Assembly (NCBI GenBank): GCA_030512295.1
Contig: JAULSR010000001.1
Coordinates: 6,781,001 to 6,845,000, forward strand
Direction: 5' to 3'
DNA: 64,000 nt
From: Bombardia bombarda
Lineage: Eukaryota > Ascomycota > Sordariomycetes > Sordariales > Lasiosphaeriaceae
Shown: in pieces, positions 22,448 through 32,666 of the stretch
Numbering within the stretch: the first letter of the stretch is position 1
Layout of the letters: each line of letters begins with the position of its first letter
Position numbers and translations under genes: made by a program
Notes under the pieces: model-generated
Seen by the model: the letters and a program-made list of their open reading frames with translations, nothing else
Told to the model about the DNA's origin: nothing
Database searches by the model: none

Positions 22448-24350
22448 TTAGATAGGTCCATCCGTCACGCAGCCGTGGCTAGCATCGCTAACCAGCTGGG
22501 AGTACTTGTGCAGCGTGCCCTTGGACACGCGCGACGGCGGCGCCTTCCACTCTTTCCTCCTCCTGTCCAGCTCCTCCTGTGAAACATCCAAGTCAATCAC
22601 CTTCTTGTTGGCGTCGATGACGATCCGATCACCGTCCTTGACCAAGCCAATGGGGCCGCCCTCCATGGCCTCAGGGACGATATGTCCAATCAGGAAGCCG
22701 TGGCTGCCACCGGAGAAACGCCCATCGGTCATGAGGGCCACGTCCTTGCCGAGACCGGCACCCATGATGGCGCCGCTGGGCTTGAGCATCTCGGGCATGC
22801 CGGGGCCGCCCTTGGGGCCCTCGTATCTGATGATCACCACCGTCTTCTCGCCCTTCTTGATCTCGCCCCGCTCGAGCGCCTCGATGAAGGCGTCCTCGTA
22901 GTCGTAGCACTTGGCCTTGCCCTCGAACCGCATGCCCTCCTTGCCCGTGATCTTGCCGACCGAGCCTCCGGGCGCGAGCGAGCCGCGCAGGATCTGGATG
23001 TGGCCGCTGGCCTTGATGGGGTTGCTCAGGGGGCGGATGATGGGCTGGTCGCTGGGGAAGTCGGGGAACTTCAGCACGTTCTCCTTCATGGTTTTGCCCG
23101 TGACGGTGACGCCCGAGCCGTCGATCAGGCCCTCCTTGATCAGGAACTTGAGCAGCGCGGGCGTGCCGCCGATCTTGAACAGGTCCTCCATGACGTACTT
23201 GCCCGACGGCTTAAGGTCGGCCAGGAACGGCGTCCGGTCCGACACGGACTGGAAGTCGTCGATGGTCAGCTTGATGCCGACCGAGTCGGCGATGGCGATC
23301 AGGTGGAGCACCGCGTTGGTGCTGCCGCCCAGGATGTTGACCACGATCATGGCGTTCTCGAACGCCTGGCGGGTCAGGATGTCCTTGGGCCGGATGTCCT
23401 CCCGAAGCAGGTTCTTGATGGCCTCACCGATGCTGGCGCACTCGGCCTTCTTGGCGGGGTCCTCGGCCGGGTAGCTGCTGCTACCGGGAAGGGTCATGCC
23501 GAGTGTCTCGATGGCGGACGCCATGGTGTTGGCCGTGTACATGCCGCCGCAGGCGCCGCCGCCGGGGCAGGCGTTTCTGATGATGTCGAAGCGCTGCTTC
23601 TCGTCGATCTCGCCCGAGAGGTATTGGCCGTAGGCCTGGAACGCGCTGACGATGTCGATGGGCTCGCCGCCCTGGCTGCAGCCGGGCTTGATGGTGCCGC
23701 CGTACACCATGATGCTGGGGCGGTTGACGCGTCCCATGGCGATCAGGACACCGGGCATGTTCTTGTCGCAGCCGGGGAGGGAGATGTTGGCATCGTACCA
23801 CTGTCCGCTCATGACGGTCTCGATGCTGTCGGCGATGATCTCGCGACTCTGCAAGCTGTAGCGCATGCCGCTGGTGCCCATGCTGATGCCGTCCGAGACA
23901 CCAATGGTGTTGAAGCGCATGGGGACGAGCCCGGCCTTGGCGACACTATCGCGTACAATGGCCGAGAGGTCCATGAGGTGCATGTTGCACGGGTTGCCCT
24001 CGTACCAGACGGACGAGATGCCCACCTGGGCCTTGTTCATGTCCTCCTCCGTCATGCCGGTGGCGTACAGCATGGCCTGCGAGGCGCCCTGCGACTTGTG
24101 CTGTGTGATGGTGGAGGACGTCTTGTTGAGCTGCTTTCCCTCGGCATAGCGGCGGGAAGTGGTGGACAGGAGACGGCTAGAAGGTAAGATGTTAGTTTGA
24201 GCTTGAAATAAAATATAACACGGGTTGGCTGTGTTGTGCTATCTAAGATCAAGCCATTAAAACATACAGTTGACTCCTCAACGGCGCGGCCAGTCTGGTG
24301 GCGGCCATAGCTCTGGGAGCTCCAGCTCGGAGTAGGGAGGGCGAGAACAT
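22448..24350 (-). CDS. ILV3: Dihydroxy-acid dehydratase, mitochondrial
   Basis: Two exons, 24268-24350 and 22448-24176, give 603 residues. The start MFSPSLLRAGAPRAMAATRL is a clear mitochondrial presequence, rich in Arg/Ala and free of acids. The enzyme dehydrates 2,3-dihydroxy-isovalerate and -methylvalerate in valine, isoleucine and leucine synthesis. The Fe-S ligand cysteines are seen in GNPCNMH, PGCDKNMPG and ACPGGGACGGMYTANTMA, and further family blocks include GTIKPGCSQGG, GGSTNAVLHL and TDGRFSGGSHGFLIGHI. Length fits the family (590-620). The long open frame on the opposite strand is a shadow of GC-rich third positions. A TGAGTCG word about 150 bp upstream of the start differs by one base from the CPC1/GCN4 site TGASTCA, the expected regulator of this pathway. 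Confidence 0.96.
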
Positions 24351-25099
24351 GATGGCCTGCGACAACAAGAAACCCGTGGGAATCTTAGGCCTAAAAGTTC
24401 AATTGACAGCCTCAGGGGTAGAGACACAGTCAGGAATGCACAACGAAAAGGTGCAAGGTCAATTGATCCTTTGTTCACCTCAGCAAGTTGATATCTGAAG
24501 GTGTGAGTCGAACTTTTTGGGCGAAGTCGGCCGACAAATTTCCTCTTGACCGCTGAACCGCCCTACTGAGAGGTCACAGGGAGCGACCAGGGGTCCCCGC
24601 AATAGCTTCCCCGCCCCCTGCTGGACTGAAATAAGAGCTCTCTGATTGGCCTGTTTTCAGCACCAACGACGTTGGCTAAGACCCAGAGGAGCAAGCACCA
24701 AACCAGGGAGACGGAAGAAGCTTGAAGACTTAAATATGGAAACGCTTATGTACGACCAGAACAATTTGATTGTTAACGGAACGGCCTTGGTTAATTACGT
24801 ACGTAATCGGGACGCGCAAACGCCTTTCCTCCCAGTTTTATACATTTGCTTGCTCCAATGGGCAACTTTCGCACCCTCTGCCTTTCACTCTTGCGGATTG
24901 ACGGGATACCTGGTTGCTGATGAGATGAGGAGCTAGAAATAGGGCCCACAAAAACCGAAGCATCCGTCATCGGAACGTAACGATGGCGCTGCAATACGGA
25001 TACTCATTTGTGATTATTGAGCCGCAGATTCTTGGAGGAAGAATCCATCGTCGACGCAACAAGACATCATCAACCCTCTATCCACTTCACAACACCATT
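24351..25099. promoter_or_regulatory. ILV3 upstream region
   Basis: Spacer holding the ILV3 promoter and the 3' flank of the ClpP gene. Contains the near-consensus CPC1/GCN4 word TGAGTCG at about 24504-24510. No gene is seen. Confidence 0.4.
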
Positions 25100-26065
25100 T
25101 CACGGCTTCGGTGATCCTGCCTCAGCCGCAACAGCCCCGGGCTTAGTGTTGCTGTCTTCTTTGGCCCTCCGGTGCAAGATCTCGTCCACAATGCCATAGG
25201 TCACCGCCTCATCGCCCGTCAAGTACTTATCGCGCTCCATCATGTCGTTAACAGCCTGCAGGTCGTACTTCTCGTGGCCAAAGGACTTGTTGAGGTGGGT
25301 CTGCACTATCTTGTTGACCTGCTCCCTCAACCGCTGGATCTGGTTCGCGTATATAAGGATGTCGGACGCCTGTCCCCTTGTGCCGCCGAGCGGCTGGTGG
25401 ACCATGATGGAGCTATGTGGCAGGGCATATCTCTTTCCGGCTTCGCCGCCAAGGAGGAGGATAGCCGCCATGGAGGCCGCCATGCCGACGCAGACTGTTG
25501 ATACGGGCGACTTGATGTAGGTCATTGTGTCGTAGATAGCCAGTCCCGAGCTCACCTCACCGCCGGGCGAGTTGATGTACATGGTGATGGGCTTGTCGGG
25601 GTTGTCGGACTCGAGCCAGAGTAGTTGTGCGACTATCGCTGCCGAGACGGTGTCGTCGATCGCGCCATTGAGGCATATTATCCGTTCCTATTGCAAAAGT
25701 CAGAGGCAATGCGCCATGTCGGACCAGGGACGAGGAGCTGTCGACAGACCTGCAGCAGCTTGGAGAATATGTCGGCTTCGTGGTTCTGTCAGCGCCTATA
25801 CGAATTGCGAACCCATCAGATAGGACCATACATGTGCGCCACCCTCCAGCCTAGACCGTTAGTAAACGCGACAGAGACAAGTAAGGTAAGAACATACTGT
25901 GACTTCGGTGATGTAGGGCATTGGGATGCCAGCGCCCGTCGGCCGCTCCGAGCCAGGGAAGCCGGGGAACGCATTAAACTGGGAGAAGCGCCGACATGGC
26001 GGCGCGCTGCCTGCTCCGATGATGCGCAATGCCGCCCTTCGAGAATTCATGCTGAGAGGGGACAT
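25100..26065 (-). CDS. CLPP: ATP-dependent Clp protease proteolytic subunit, mitochondrial
   Basis: Four exons: 25898-26065, 25832-25850 (19 bp), 25750-25775 (26 bp), 25100-25687, giving 266 residues. The start MSPLSMNSRRAALRIIG is a mitochondrial presequence. The joined small exons read PYITEVTAGGWRTSDIFSKLLQERI, which is the normal N-terminal ClpP block. The catalytic triad is visible: Ser in GMAASMAA, His in LPHSSIMVHQP, and Asp in the helix NDMMERDKYLTGDEA. ClpP forms a 14-mer barrel that degrades substrates fed by a ClpX-type unfoldase in the mitochondrial matrix. The acceptor of exon 3 (ACGAAG, 25776) was chosen because the nearer CAG at 25785 gives a stop. The gene is divergent from the next one with 307 bp between the starts. 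Confidence 0.92.
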
Positions 26066-26372
26066 TGAAAGACACGGGCAGGATACTCGTGTAGATGATG
26101 CCCGGACTTTGGAGACGACATGGGGGCGGGTATTCTAGCGGACAGTGGAGCTGCCAAGTTGCCAACAGCGCCAGGTCTGCAGCTAGGATGGTGCACCGGG
26201 CGCGCCTACCTAAGTTCCTAACAGGGGCCCTGAACACGGACGCGCTTCGGCAGAATCGGCCCCGAAAAGGAGCTCCCGTCTACCTAATTCAACCTTCTAC
26301 TCCATTGCACCTATACGCGGCGAAGTGGACTTGCCAATAGATGCATGCCATCATGGAAAATTATCTAAAATA
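26066..26372. promoter_or_regulatory. Compact divergent promoter
   Basis: 307 bp between the starts of ClpP and an unknown protein with a predicted mitochondrial presequence. A shared promoter is possible. Confidence 0.4.
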
Positions 26373-27698
26373 ATGAAATTCATCACAAGTGCAAGCTGTC
26401 GCTTAAGACAGCCTGTGCAATTCAATGGCCAACTGTCGTGGCATCGTTCGATGTCCAGAGGCATACATGACAGCCCCAACTCATCTCGAGGGCAAAAACA
26501 AGAGGGCGGCAGAGCTCAGAGACAGAGTGATGAAACATCCAAGCCAGAGGCTATAAGCCTACCAGAAATCGACTCGGTTGCCAAAGTTTTGAAGACGACT
26601 GCTGGCGAGCTGCCTCTTTCCCCTCTGATGGACCCAAACTTTCATGAAGCGAGGTCCAAATATCACAAAGCCTCCGTTAACAGGAAGAAAGTGCCGGGCT
26701 ACAATCATCCCAGGACGGCGTTTCAATATCTCATACGTCGAAATCCATACGCAAGAGCCCTCGCAAGTCCCGTACGGAAATGTTCGGCCACCTCGACTTG
26801 TGTTCCCAGAGACCTCCTCCAGGGCTTCAACCTCGTAACTCACCCCGAGACTGAAAGGCCCTGGTTTGTACCCAAAGGCCTAGAAAAGTTTGAACCCCCC
26901 GTCAGAAATGATGGGGACGGCGACGCCGCCCTCGACGAAGCGCCAGACCTAGCAGACAACCAAGAAGTGCCCGAAGTGGACGAAGAACCCCCAGCACTCC
27001 CAACCCACCAGCCAAAGGCCCCCCAACACATCCACGTCGTCAAAACCGGCCCCACGGGCTACTTTATACCCAGCCAGAAGCTGCTGGCCTCCTTCGACAA
27101 CCAAAGATCCATATACGATGGAGGCAACAAGCGCCTACTCCGCCACAACCATTCCAAAAGCCTTATTCCAACCCTCAACACCGCCGTCTGGCGCGAGGAC
27201 ATGGACACACGCATCCTCGAGCTCATGCGCCGCCGCGTCGTCGACCACCTGCTCTTCATCGCCAACCTGCGCAGCCGTGACACCACCGACGGCGACAACT
27301 TTGCACGCCACGTCGTCAGCCTCGACAGCTGGGATGCCGTCAGCGCCTACAAGCACCGGGGCTGTCTCATCTTCCTGGGCCACTGCACTGGTGCCGATTA
27401 CATCGATGGGGAGGGGGGCGCAGCAGCAGCAGCAGGAGCCCCGTCAACATCTGGTCCCGCCGAGATGCTAAACGCACCGCCTGCTACGCGCCAAGCAATA
27501 GTGAACGTGGTCGACAACGGCCAATTCAATAAAAAGGTGCCCGCCTACGACCTGCGTCTGCTACTGGGCGAGGAGCACCTCGACCGTCTGAGACGCGAGT
27601 GCCCGCACCTGCGCCGCAGCTCGTTGTTCCTGCTGTGCGGGCGACGGACGAACCCCCTTCAGATGCGACTATGGAGGCTGGATGGTTATATGTCATAG
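26373..27698 (+). CDS. Conserved fungal protein of unknown function, probably mitochondrial
   Basis: Single exon, 441 residues from the first in-frame ATG (MKFITSASCRLRQPVQF). The first 45 residues are rich in Arg, Ser and Gln and lack acidic residues, which fits a mitochondrial presequence. The N-terminal half is basic and Pro/Ser-rich with HPRTAFQYLIRRNPYARAL. A central acidic linker (about residues 190-225) leads to a conserved-looking C-terminal domain: HIHVVKTGPTGYFIPSQKLL, RILELMRRRVVDHLLFIANLR, CLIFLGHCTGADYI and LFLLCGRRTNPLQMRLWRLDGY. I do not recognise a named family. Its head-to-head placement with ClpP suggests, weakly, a mitochondrial role. It is not an ORF shadow, since no other gene overlaps it and the residue pattern is protein-like. 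Confidence 0.7.
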   Translation: MKFITSASCRLRQPVQFNGQLSWHRSMSRGIHDSPNSSRGQKQEGGRAQRQSDETSKPEAISLPEIDSVAKVLKTTAGELPLSPLMDPNFHEARSKYHKASVNRKKVPGYNHPRTAFQYLIRRNPYARALASPVRKCSATSTCVPRDLLQGFNLVTHPETERPWFVPKGLEKFEPPVRNDGDGDAALDEAPDLADNQEVPEVDEEPPALPTHQPKAPQHIHVVKTGPTGYFIPSQKLLASFDNQRSIYDGGNKRLLRHNHSKSLIPTLNTAVWREDMDTRILELMRRRVVDHLLFIANLRSRDTTDGDNFARHVVSLDSWDAVSAYKHRGCLIFLGHCTGADYIDGEGGAAAAAGAPSTSGPAEMLNAPPATRQAIVNVVDNGQFNKKVPAYDLRLLLGEEHLDRLRRECPHLRRSSLFLLCGRRTNPLQMRLWRLDGYMS

Positions 27699-28041
27699 GG
27701 GCGGACATATGTGGTGATAAAAGTCGGAGTAGCCACTGATAAGAACAATATGTAACATTTGAAATATGCCTGTCCAGTAATATCTCCCCGATGCCTCTCA
27801 CCTGGCGTCATAGTTAGAAAGACAAATTCACCTGTCTTGGTCCCCGAGGGTTCGACTCCCACCTGTGTCAGGGTTTTCTGACGAGAAAGACTCGAAGTAA
27901 ACATCCGTTGATGAGGTTAATAAGAGCTTCGCAGCCAACTACCCTCGAAAGAGCTTGGCTGATGAGCCTTTCAGTTGATGGCGTTCTCTTGATTAGACCT
28001 CTTGTTAGAAGATTCGTTTTTGATATTTTATGAAATAGGAT
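27699..28041. other. Intergenic with a tRNA-like segment
   Basis: 3' flank of the preceding gene. Apart from the tRNA-like segment listed separately, nothing is recognised. Confidence 0.4.
27801..27872 (+). other. tRNA-like relict with a perfect B box
   Basis: The segment has a perfect RNA polymerase III B box (GGTTCGACTCC, 27849-27859) in a T-arm-like hairpin with one mismatch. It also has a 5-bp anticodon-like stem AGACA/TGTCT around the loop AATTCACC (27825-27832), which resembles the TTC loop of tRNA-Glu. The loop has eight bases instead of seven, and the acceptor ends (CTGTGTC at the 3' side) find no partner at the 5' side. So it is not a functional tRNA as read. It may be a decayed tRNA or the head of a SINE. 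Confidence 0.3.
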
Positions 28042-28234
28042 AGGTACAGTGCCAGTCAATAAATCTAACCCCATGTGCGATTTACCACCACCTACAACTA
28101 CACCACCTACAACTATCCTACCTCCAACTATCCTATCTATAACTATTCCATTTGAGTTATCACAGGTCAAACATGGGTATAATTAGGTCGTAAAATTAGG
28201 GAAGGACTAGACTTTTTGACTCATACTATATATA
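28042..28234 (-). mobile_element. MITE-like element, copy 1
   Basis: About 193 bp, homologous in inverted orientation to 31163-31413. The ends are imperfect inverted repeats of about 30 bp: the left end reads AGGTACAGTGCCAGTCAATA and the right end reads, on the other strand, ATAGTATGAGTCAAAAAGTC. The interior holds about four copies of a 15-bp unit near GGATAGTTGTAGGTG (28086-28150, other strand). No coding capacity. No clear target-site duplication was found. Confidence 0.7.
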
Positions 28235-29314
28235 TAAGTTTGGATTTTACCCGCAACCGCATTGCTGTCTCGTGTTATTGATATGGTCTTAAGGCTACTA
28301 TTCATGTCGGATCTGTCTTGTTGACGACTCTTGTCCTCAAAGTAGCTTCACTCGCTTTAATATCGTTGTATTTCACATATTTCACCTCTCGTGTCATTGT
28401 CAGTTTCATCAAGGATGAAGTATGTATCCAGATAAACCAACCCCATAAGACCAACATATTCAGAACCACAACAACATAGCTGATTTATTAGCAATATCCT
28501 ACCATGAACCTTAGACAAATATAATACGACACATCACCACCGTTCACCATCCTTGCACGTGTACTGTTTCTACATTTGCACGGATGCCGCTATTTCTACA
28601 AAAGTTTGTACGTCAATCGACGAATGCGAGGCCAAATAATCCAGGCCTCTCGCTTTCGAGGTAAACCTCATGTGTGCGTGTATGTGTGTCCGCAGCAGTC
28701 TCCACTGGCCAATCCAGTCCACGAGGTAAGCAAGCACTCTTCATAACCTGCCAAAAGAAGCTCCCTCCACCCTTCCCCCCCTTTCCGCCGACAAAAAGTC
28801 TATAGTACAAAAGGTTTGTGAACTTAACCTAAGCCCTTTCCTATCCATCCTCACCCCCACCCCCACTCACACTCCCACTCCTACTCCTACACCAATATCC
28901 AGGGAGGTCGAATCAAGGGTACATACATATGCAGGACATTAGGAGACAAGTAGGAAAGAAAATGCTGGGGAGAAACTTGGGCAAAACAAAAGATGTGAGA
29001 AATGTCTATCATTTCGTCAATGTGATATATACAGTGACCCAGGCCGACGCGAGATCCATGGCATCATTCGTATAATGAACGCGGCTAGCCGATATCGTAC
29101 TAAAACATGGGGACGAAAGGAAGGAGACAGGTCGAAAGGTGGTGCTGATGGTAGTAGTGTCGGCAGGAGGTCAGGCTCCTCCTTTTTTCTTCTTTTTGCT
29201 GGCGATGGCAATGTGTGTGATATTAGATTACGCAGTTGGCATACTGGACAGAGCGGAGCGGAGCGGGTGCCGATTTACGGCTGATGGTTTCTCCTGTCCT
29301 ATGAGAAAAACACT
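28235..29314. other. Intergenic region downstream of TOM40
   Basis: AT-rich near 28230-28500, then a pyrimidine/CA-rich tract (CCCACTCCTACTCC, about 28852-28890). No gene is seen. It includes the TOM40 3' untranslated region. Confidence 0.45.
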
Positions 29315-30640
29315 TTAAAAGGGGATGTTAGGCGATGACTGGGCGCTCATGGCCTCCTGCTGCTCCTGCATCTCCTCGGGGGCTCCCTCGATGGAAATGG
29401 CAACTCCGATCTTTGCTTGCTGCTATAGGGGGTTAGCATGATCCCACTGGCTTTTGATAATCTTGGTTCAGTGGTGCTTACAGTAAAGTGGTCCACATCA
29501 GCGGCAAAGGTCATGGTAACAGGGGCAGCGACGCGCTTCTCAAGCAGGCAGCTGAGCTTGCCCTTGGAGTCGACCTGCGCTCTGAAGGTGGCCATTCTAA
29601 AGTCGTACTTGGCACCAAAGGTGGTGATGCCCTCCTTCTGAAGGCCACCTCCCATCATGCCGCCCTGCCCAGGCACAAGCGAAAGAGTCATGTCGACACC
29701 AGCCTGGACCTTGTCGGAAAGACGTCTCCAGAACGATGTGTTCAAGGCACCCTGAGCCTGGAGCTGAGCGCTCGCGACCCAGTCGTTTGACTTGTAGCGG
29801 GCAAAGTACGAGACGGCAGTATCCGGACCCTGTGTAAGACCACCGCGCTGCCAGACGGCCTCCAGACCCAAAGCGAGCTTGGAGGTGACTGATTGGAGAT
29901 AGTGGCCGATGTAGATGCCGGTCAGGCCTCCCTCGAGGAAAGAAGGGTTCAGGGCCTTGATCGATGCCGTGAAGTCCGAACCGACGTATTCCTGCTCAAA
30001 CTGCGCCATATCCTGGGCACCGCCGGGCGCAATCTGGAACTGCGTCTTTGTGACCGAAGCAGGACTCCAGCGCCAGTTAAACCTCGACGAAAGGTTGCCC
30101 TCGTTGTCCATATTGGCTTGCGCGAACATCTGTCAGGACGACTTTGTTAGACATGCAGCTGGAGGGCCGACGGCTGCGGACTTAAGCATGAAGCGCATAC
30201 CTTGCTGTTACCGTACATGCCGGCGAAGGTGTACGGGCTCAGGCGCTCGCCCATGGCGAACTGGTGAGATACTTGGAACAGAGGGCTAAGGCTCAAGGCC
30301 TTTGTAAGGTCGGCCCGGAGGCCGGAGAACATGTAATTTGTGGCGAGGACATCGCGTTGCACCTCTGTTGAGCAGTGCGTTAGCAATCGCAGCAAGCGGA
30401 GATAGTAGGAAGGACGAAGAAGTGACGATATTCGTGCACTCAGAGAATGTGTCCGTCTAGTGACGACGGGCTTCTTTTGGGAAATTGCCACGCACCTCTT
30501 GCAACGGTCTCTACTGTCCCGGGGTTGGAAAGCCCCAGCTTTGCTCTCCTCTCTTGGAAAGACGTGTAGACTTCCGAAAGGCCATTTGTAATGGGATTGG
30601 TGCCCAGGAAGTCGAGGGGAGATTTAGTGCTGGACGCCAT
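29315..30640 (-). CDS. TOM40: Mitochondrial import receptor / translocase channel TOM40
   Basis: Four exons: 30496-30640, 30201-30364, 29482-30129, 29315-29422, giving 354 residues, close to the usual fungal 349. It starts MASSTKSPLDFLGTNPI and contains the N-terminal helical block VYTSFQERRAKLGLSNPGTVE, then FQVSHQFAMGERLSPYTFAG and a series of amphipathic beta strands such as FNWRWSPASVTKTQFQ and GLTGIYIGHYLQSVTSKLAL, the VDAC/Tom40 19-strand barrel. It ends AISIEGAPEEMQEQQEA. Tom40 is the protein-conducting pore of the outer mitochondrial membrane. The last exon (36 codons) joins after DHFT; without it the protein would lack the final strand. The whole gene lies between two inverted copies of a MITE-like element. 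Confidence 0.95.
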
Positions 30641-31162
30641 CGTGACAGCGGTCGCAGCAGTCGCGGGACGTGTTTTGTTGCGGCTTAGGGTTTTAATAAG
30701 AGTAAGGGCGTGGCTTCGGGCAGAACACTTGAGCGAACAAGTGGCTGGTTTTCAAAGTTTGCAGTAAATCTCTCAGGCGTCCAGTCGTTGGCGCGATCAA
30801 TGGGAGCGATTACGATGTCGATGCCGATGTCGATATCGAAAGAGCAATTGGTCCGGTCGAGCTTCCAGTTCGGTTTGACAAAGGAGCTGGACCAAAAATT
30901 TCACGGTGCTACACTACTTGGTGCTAGCGAACGAGACCAATCCTGGCTGACGAGGGCCCCTGCGGCGCTGGCGAGCCAAACGCCAAAATGAACCGGCTCT
31001 GCTGGGCCGCTTGGACCAAGCCCAGCCAGCCTCGGTGACGACACCTGGGTACCTTTATTTTACTTAGTTCATTACTAACCGGAGAAGGAAAAATTGAACA
31101 CCGAGACAACTGGGTGCTATGTACCCTAAGCCTCCCTTTTGCTAGTTAAACCCCGGAAGAGA
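30641..31162. promoter_or_regulatory. TOM40 upstream region
   Basis: Promoter side of TOM40. Contains a GATGTCGATGCCGATGTCGAT short repeat near 30810-30838. No gene is seen. Confidence 0.4.
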
Positions 31163-31413
31163 CAGGTATAGTATGAGTGAAGAAGTCTGGCCCCGTCCCT
31201 AATTCTACTACCTAATTGTACTAAGTTTGACCTTTTGTATCTTATTTGCAATAGTTATGAATGCAATAGTTATAGATAGGATAGTTGGAGGTAGGATAGT
31301 TGTAAATGGGATAGTTATGGATGGGATAGTTGTGAATGGGATAGGGGATAGTTGTAGGTGGTGTAGCTGTACACAGTAGATGGGGCTAGACTTACTGAGT
31401 GGCACTGTACCTG
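31163..31413 (+). mobile_element. MITE-like element, copy 2
   Basis: About 251 bp, inverted relative to copy 1. The ends are imperfect inverted repeats: CAGGTATAGTATGAGTGAAG at the left and, on the other strand, CAGGTACAGTGCCACTCAGT at the right. Between them lies a shared segment (CCCTAATTCTACTACCTAAT) and then about eight copies of a 15-bp unit near GGATAGTTGTAAATG (31249-31374), twice as many as in copy 1. Length difference between the copies is largely explained by this array. It has no coding capacity, so mobility would depend on a transposase elsewhere. Confidence 0.72.
31249..31374 (+). repeat. 15-bp minisatellite inside MITE copy 2
   Basis: About eight imperfect units of a GGATAGTTRTRRATG consensus. 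Nearby units differ at two to four positions. Confidence 0.75.
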
Positions 31414-32666
31414 GCGGCACAGTGGCTTTTGGGTGGGTGTCATCCAACCTGGGAGCCGGAATTCTGAGAGCAACCTTAAAGTCGGGCCAGCCATCACTTG
31501 AATGCCAGAGAATCAAAAACGTGATTATATTTGCGTGTCGCCCGCATGGCCCGAGACAAGCCGCGTGAGGCAGGATCATAAGGTAAGAATGGAGATCTAG
31601 ACACGCTTGGCGGCCCTCAGTAAGAACCCGTTGCAGAACCGTTATACCCTCTGTGACGGCGTTCCTCGGCGCATCCGAAGGTCGGAACCAGGTCGAGATC
31701 GAATTCCAACCTGCAGCAACTGCACTTGCGCCGCTGTCGCTGCCGCTGCCGCTGCCGCTGCCAGCCAGCCCGAACAGCCCTGCTGCGTGGGGCACGGGCC
31801 ATTTTGACAGCTTCTGGTCAAGCGCGGCATGGGGGGAAGGGGCGCATTTGAGGTGGGCCGGCACCCGGCTTCTTCCACCAGATCTTCCATCGACGTAATT
31901 GCTTCAAATGGCATGGAACTGGCCGAGTGCTACCTATACACTCCGTACTGGTTCAAGCTGTGTTGATAGACAATTTCCTCGACGCGACATCGCGAATTCC
32001 GGATTTTACTGTTGAATCGCTGGTTTCTTGACGGACTCAATACGGGGAATTCCATAGCGACCCCCAATACCAAGAAAGTTTACTCTTCCATTCCAGCCAG
32101 TCACCCAGTATTACCAGGAGCCAGCGCGCAAGAGTGGGGCAAAATCCAGCCAGCACCTGCTCCTGGGCAGTGAAATGCGAGAATAGACCGGGTCCCGTCA
32201 TCGACGAAAGCAGAACCAGGAAGCGCCTGGAACACCAGACCGCATTTTAATCCACTCGTCCTGGTTGCCACCAACTGTCAGACAGACCTTCTCTGGAGAG
32301 TTCAGATTTTCGGGACTCGGATGACTGTTAAGTGTACCTGACTGGAGTCTGGCTAAGAAAGGACAGCCGAATACATGCACCCTTCTCCCCCTCAAAGCAT
32401 CTGAGGAGAGACTTTGACGACTCACCAGCGACCCCACCATATTACGACTACCTACCTTACTTACCTCACCTTATTTGCTATTCTAAATCTCAACACCCTG
32501 TCGTGCGTCTGTGCGACTTATAGGTGCTGTCCCACGATTAAGCACATCAGGTTCCTACTATTGTGGTGTTAGGTTATCGACTCATCGAACCGACATTGAC
32601 CTCGCCTCCTTGATAAAGCAACCCCTCACTTGGCGACTGGCCTTTGGACCATAACGAACACCCATC
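31414..32666. other. Intergenic region upstream of the PFK-2 gene
   Basis: Contains a CTGCCG/CCGCTG hexamer run (31736-31765) and a CT-rich leader before the next gene. Open frames here are low-complexity and unsupported. Confidence 0.45.

Noticed and set aside
22682..24187. 501-codon open frame antisense to ILV3
   Set aside because: It is Asp/Gly/Ala/Val/Leu-rich without any motif and mirrors the GC-rich third positions of ILV3. The opposite strand has a full, well conserved enzyme.
31617..31914. Ala/Gln-rich open frames around the CTGCCG repeat
   Set aside because: They are created by the hexamer repeat and exist in several frames on both strands.
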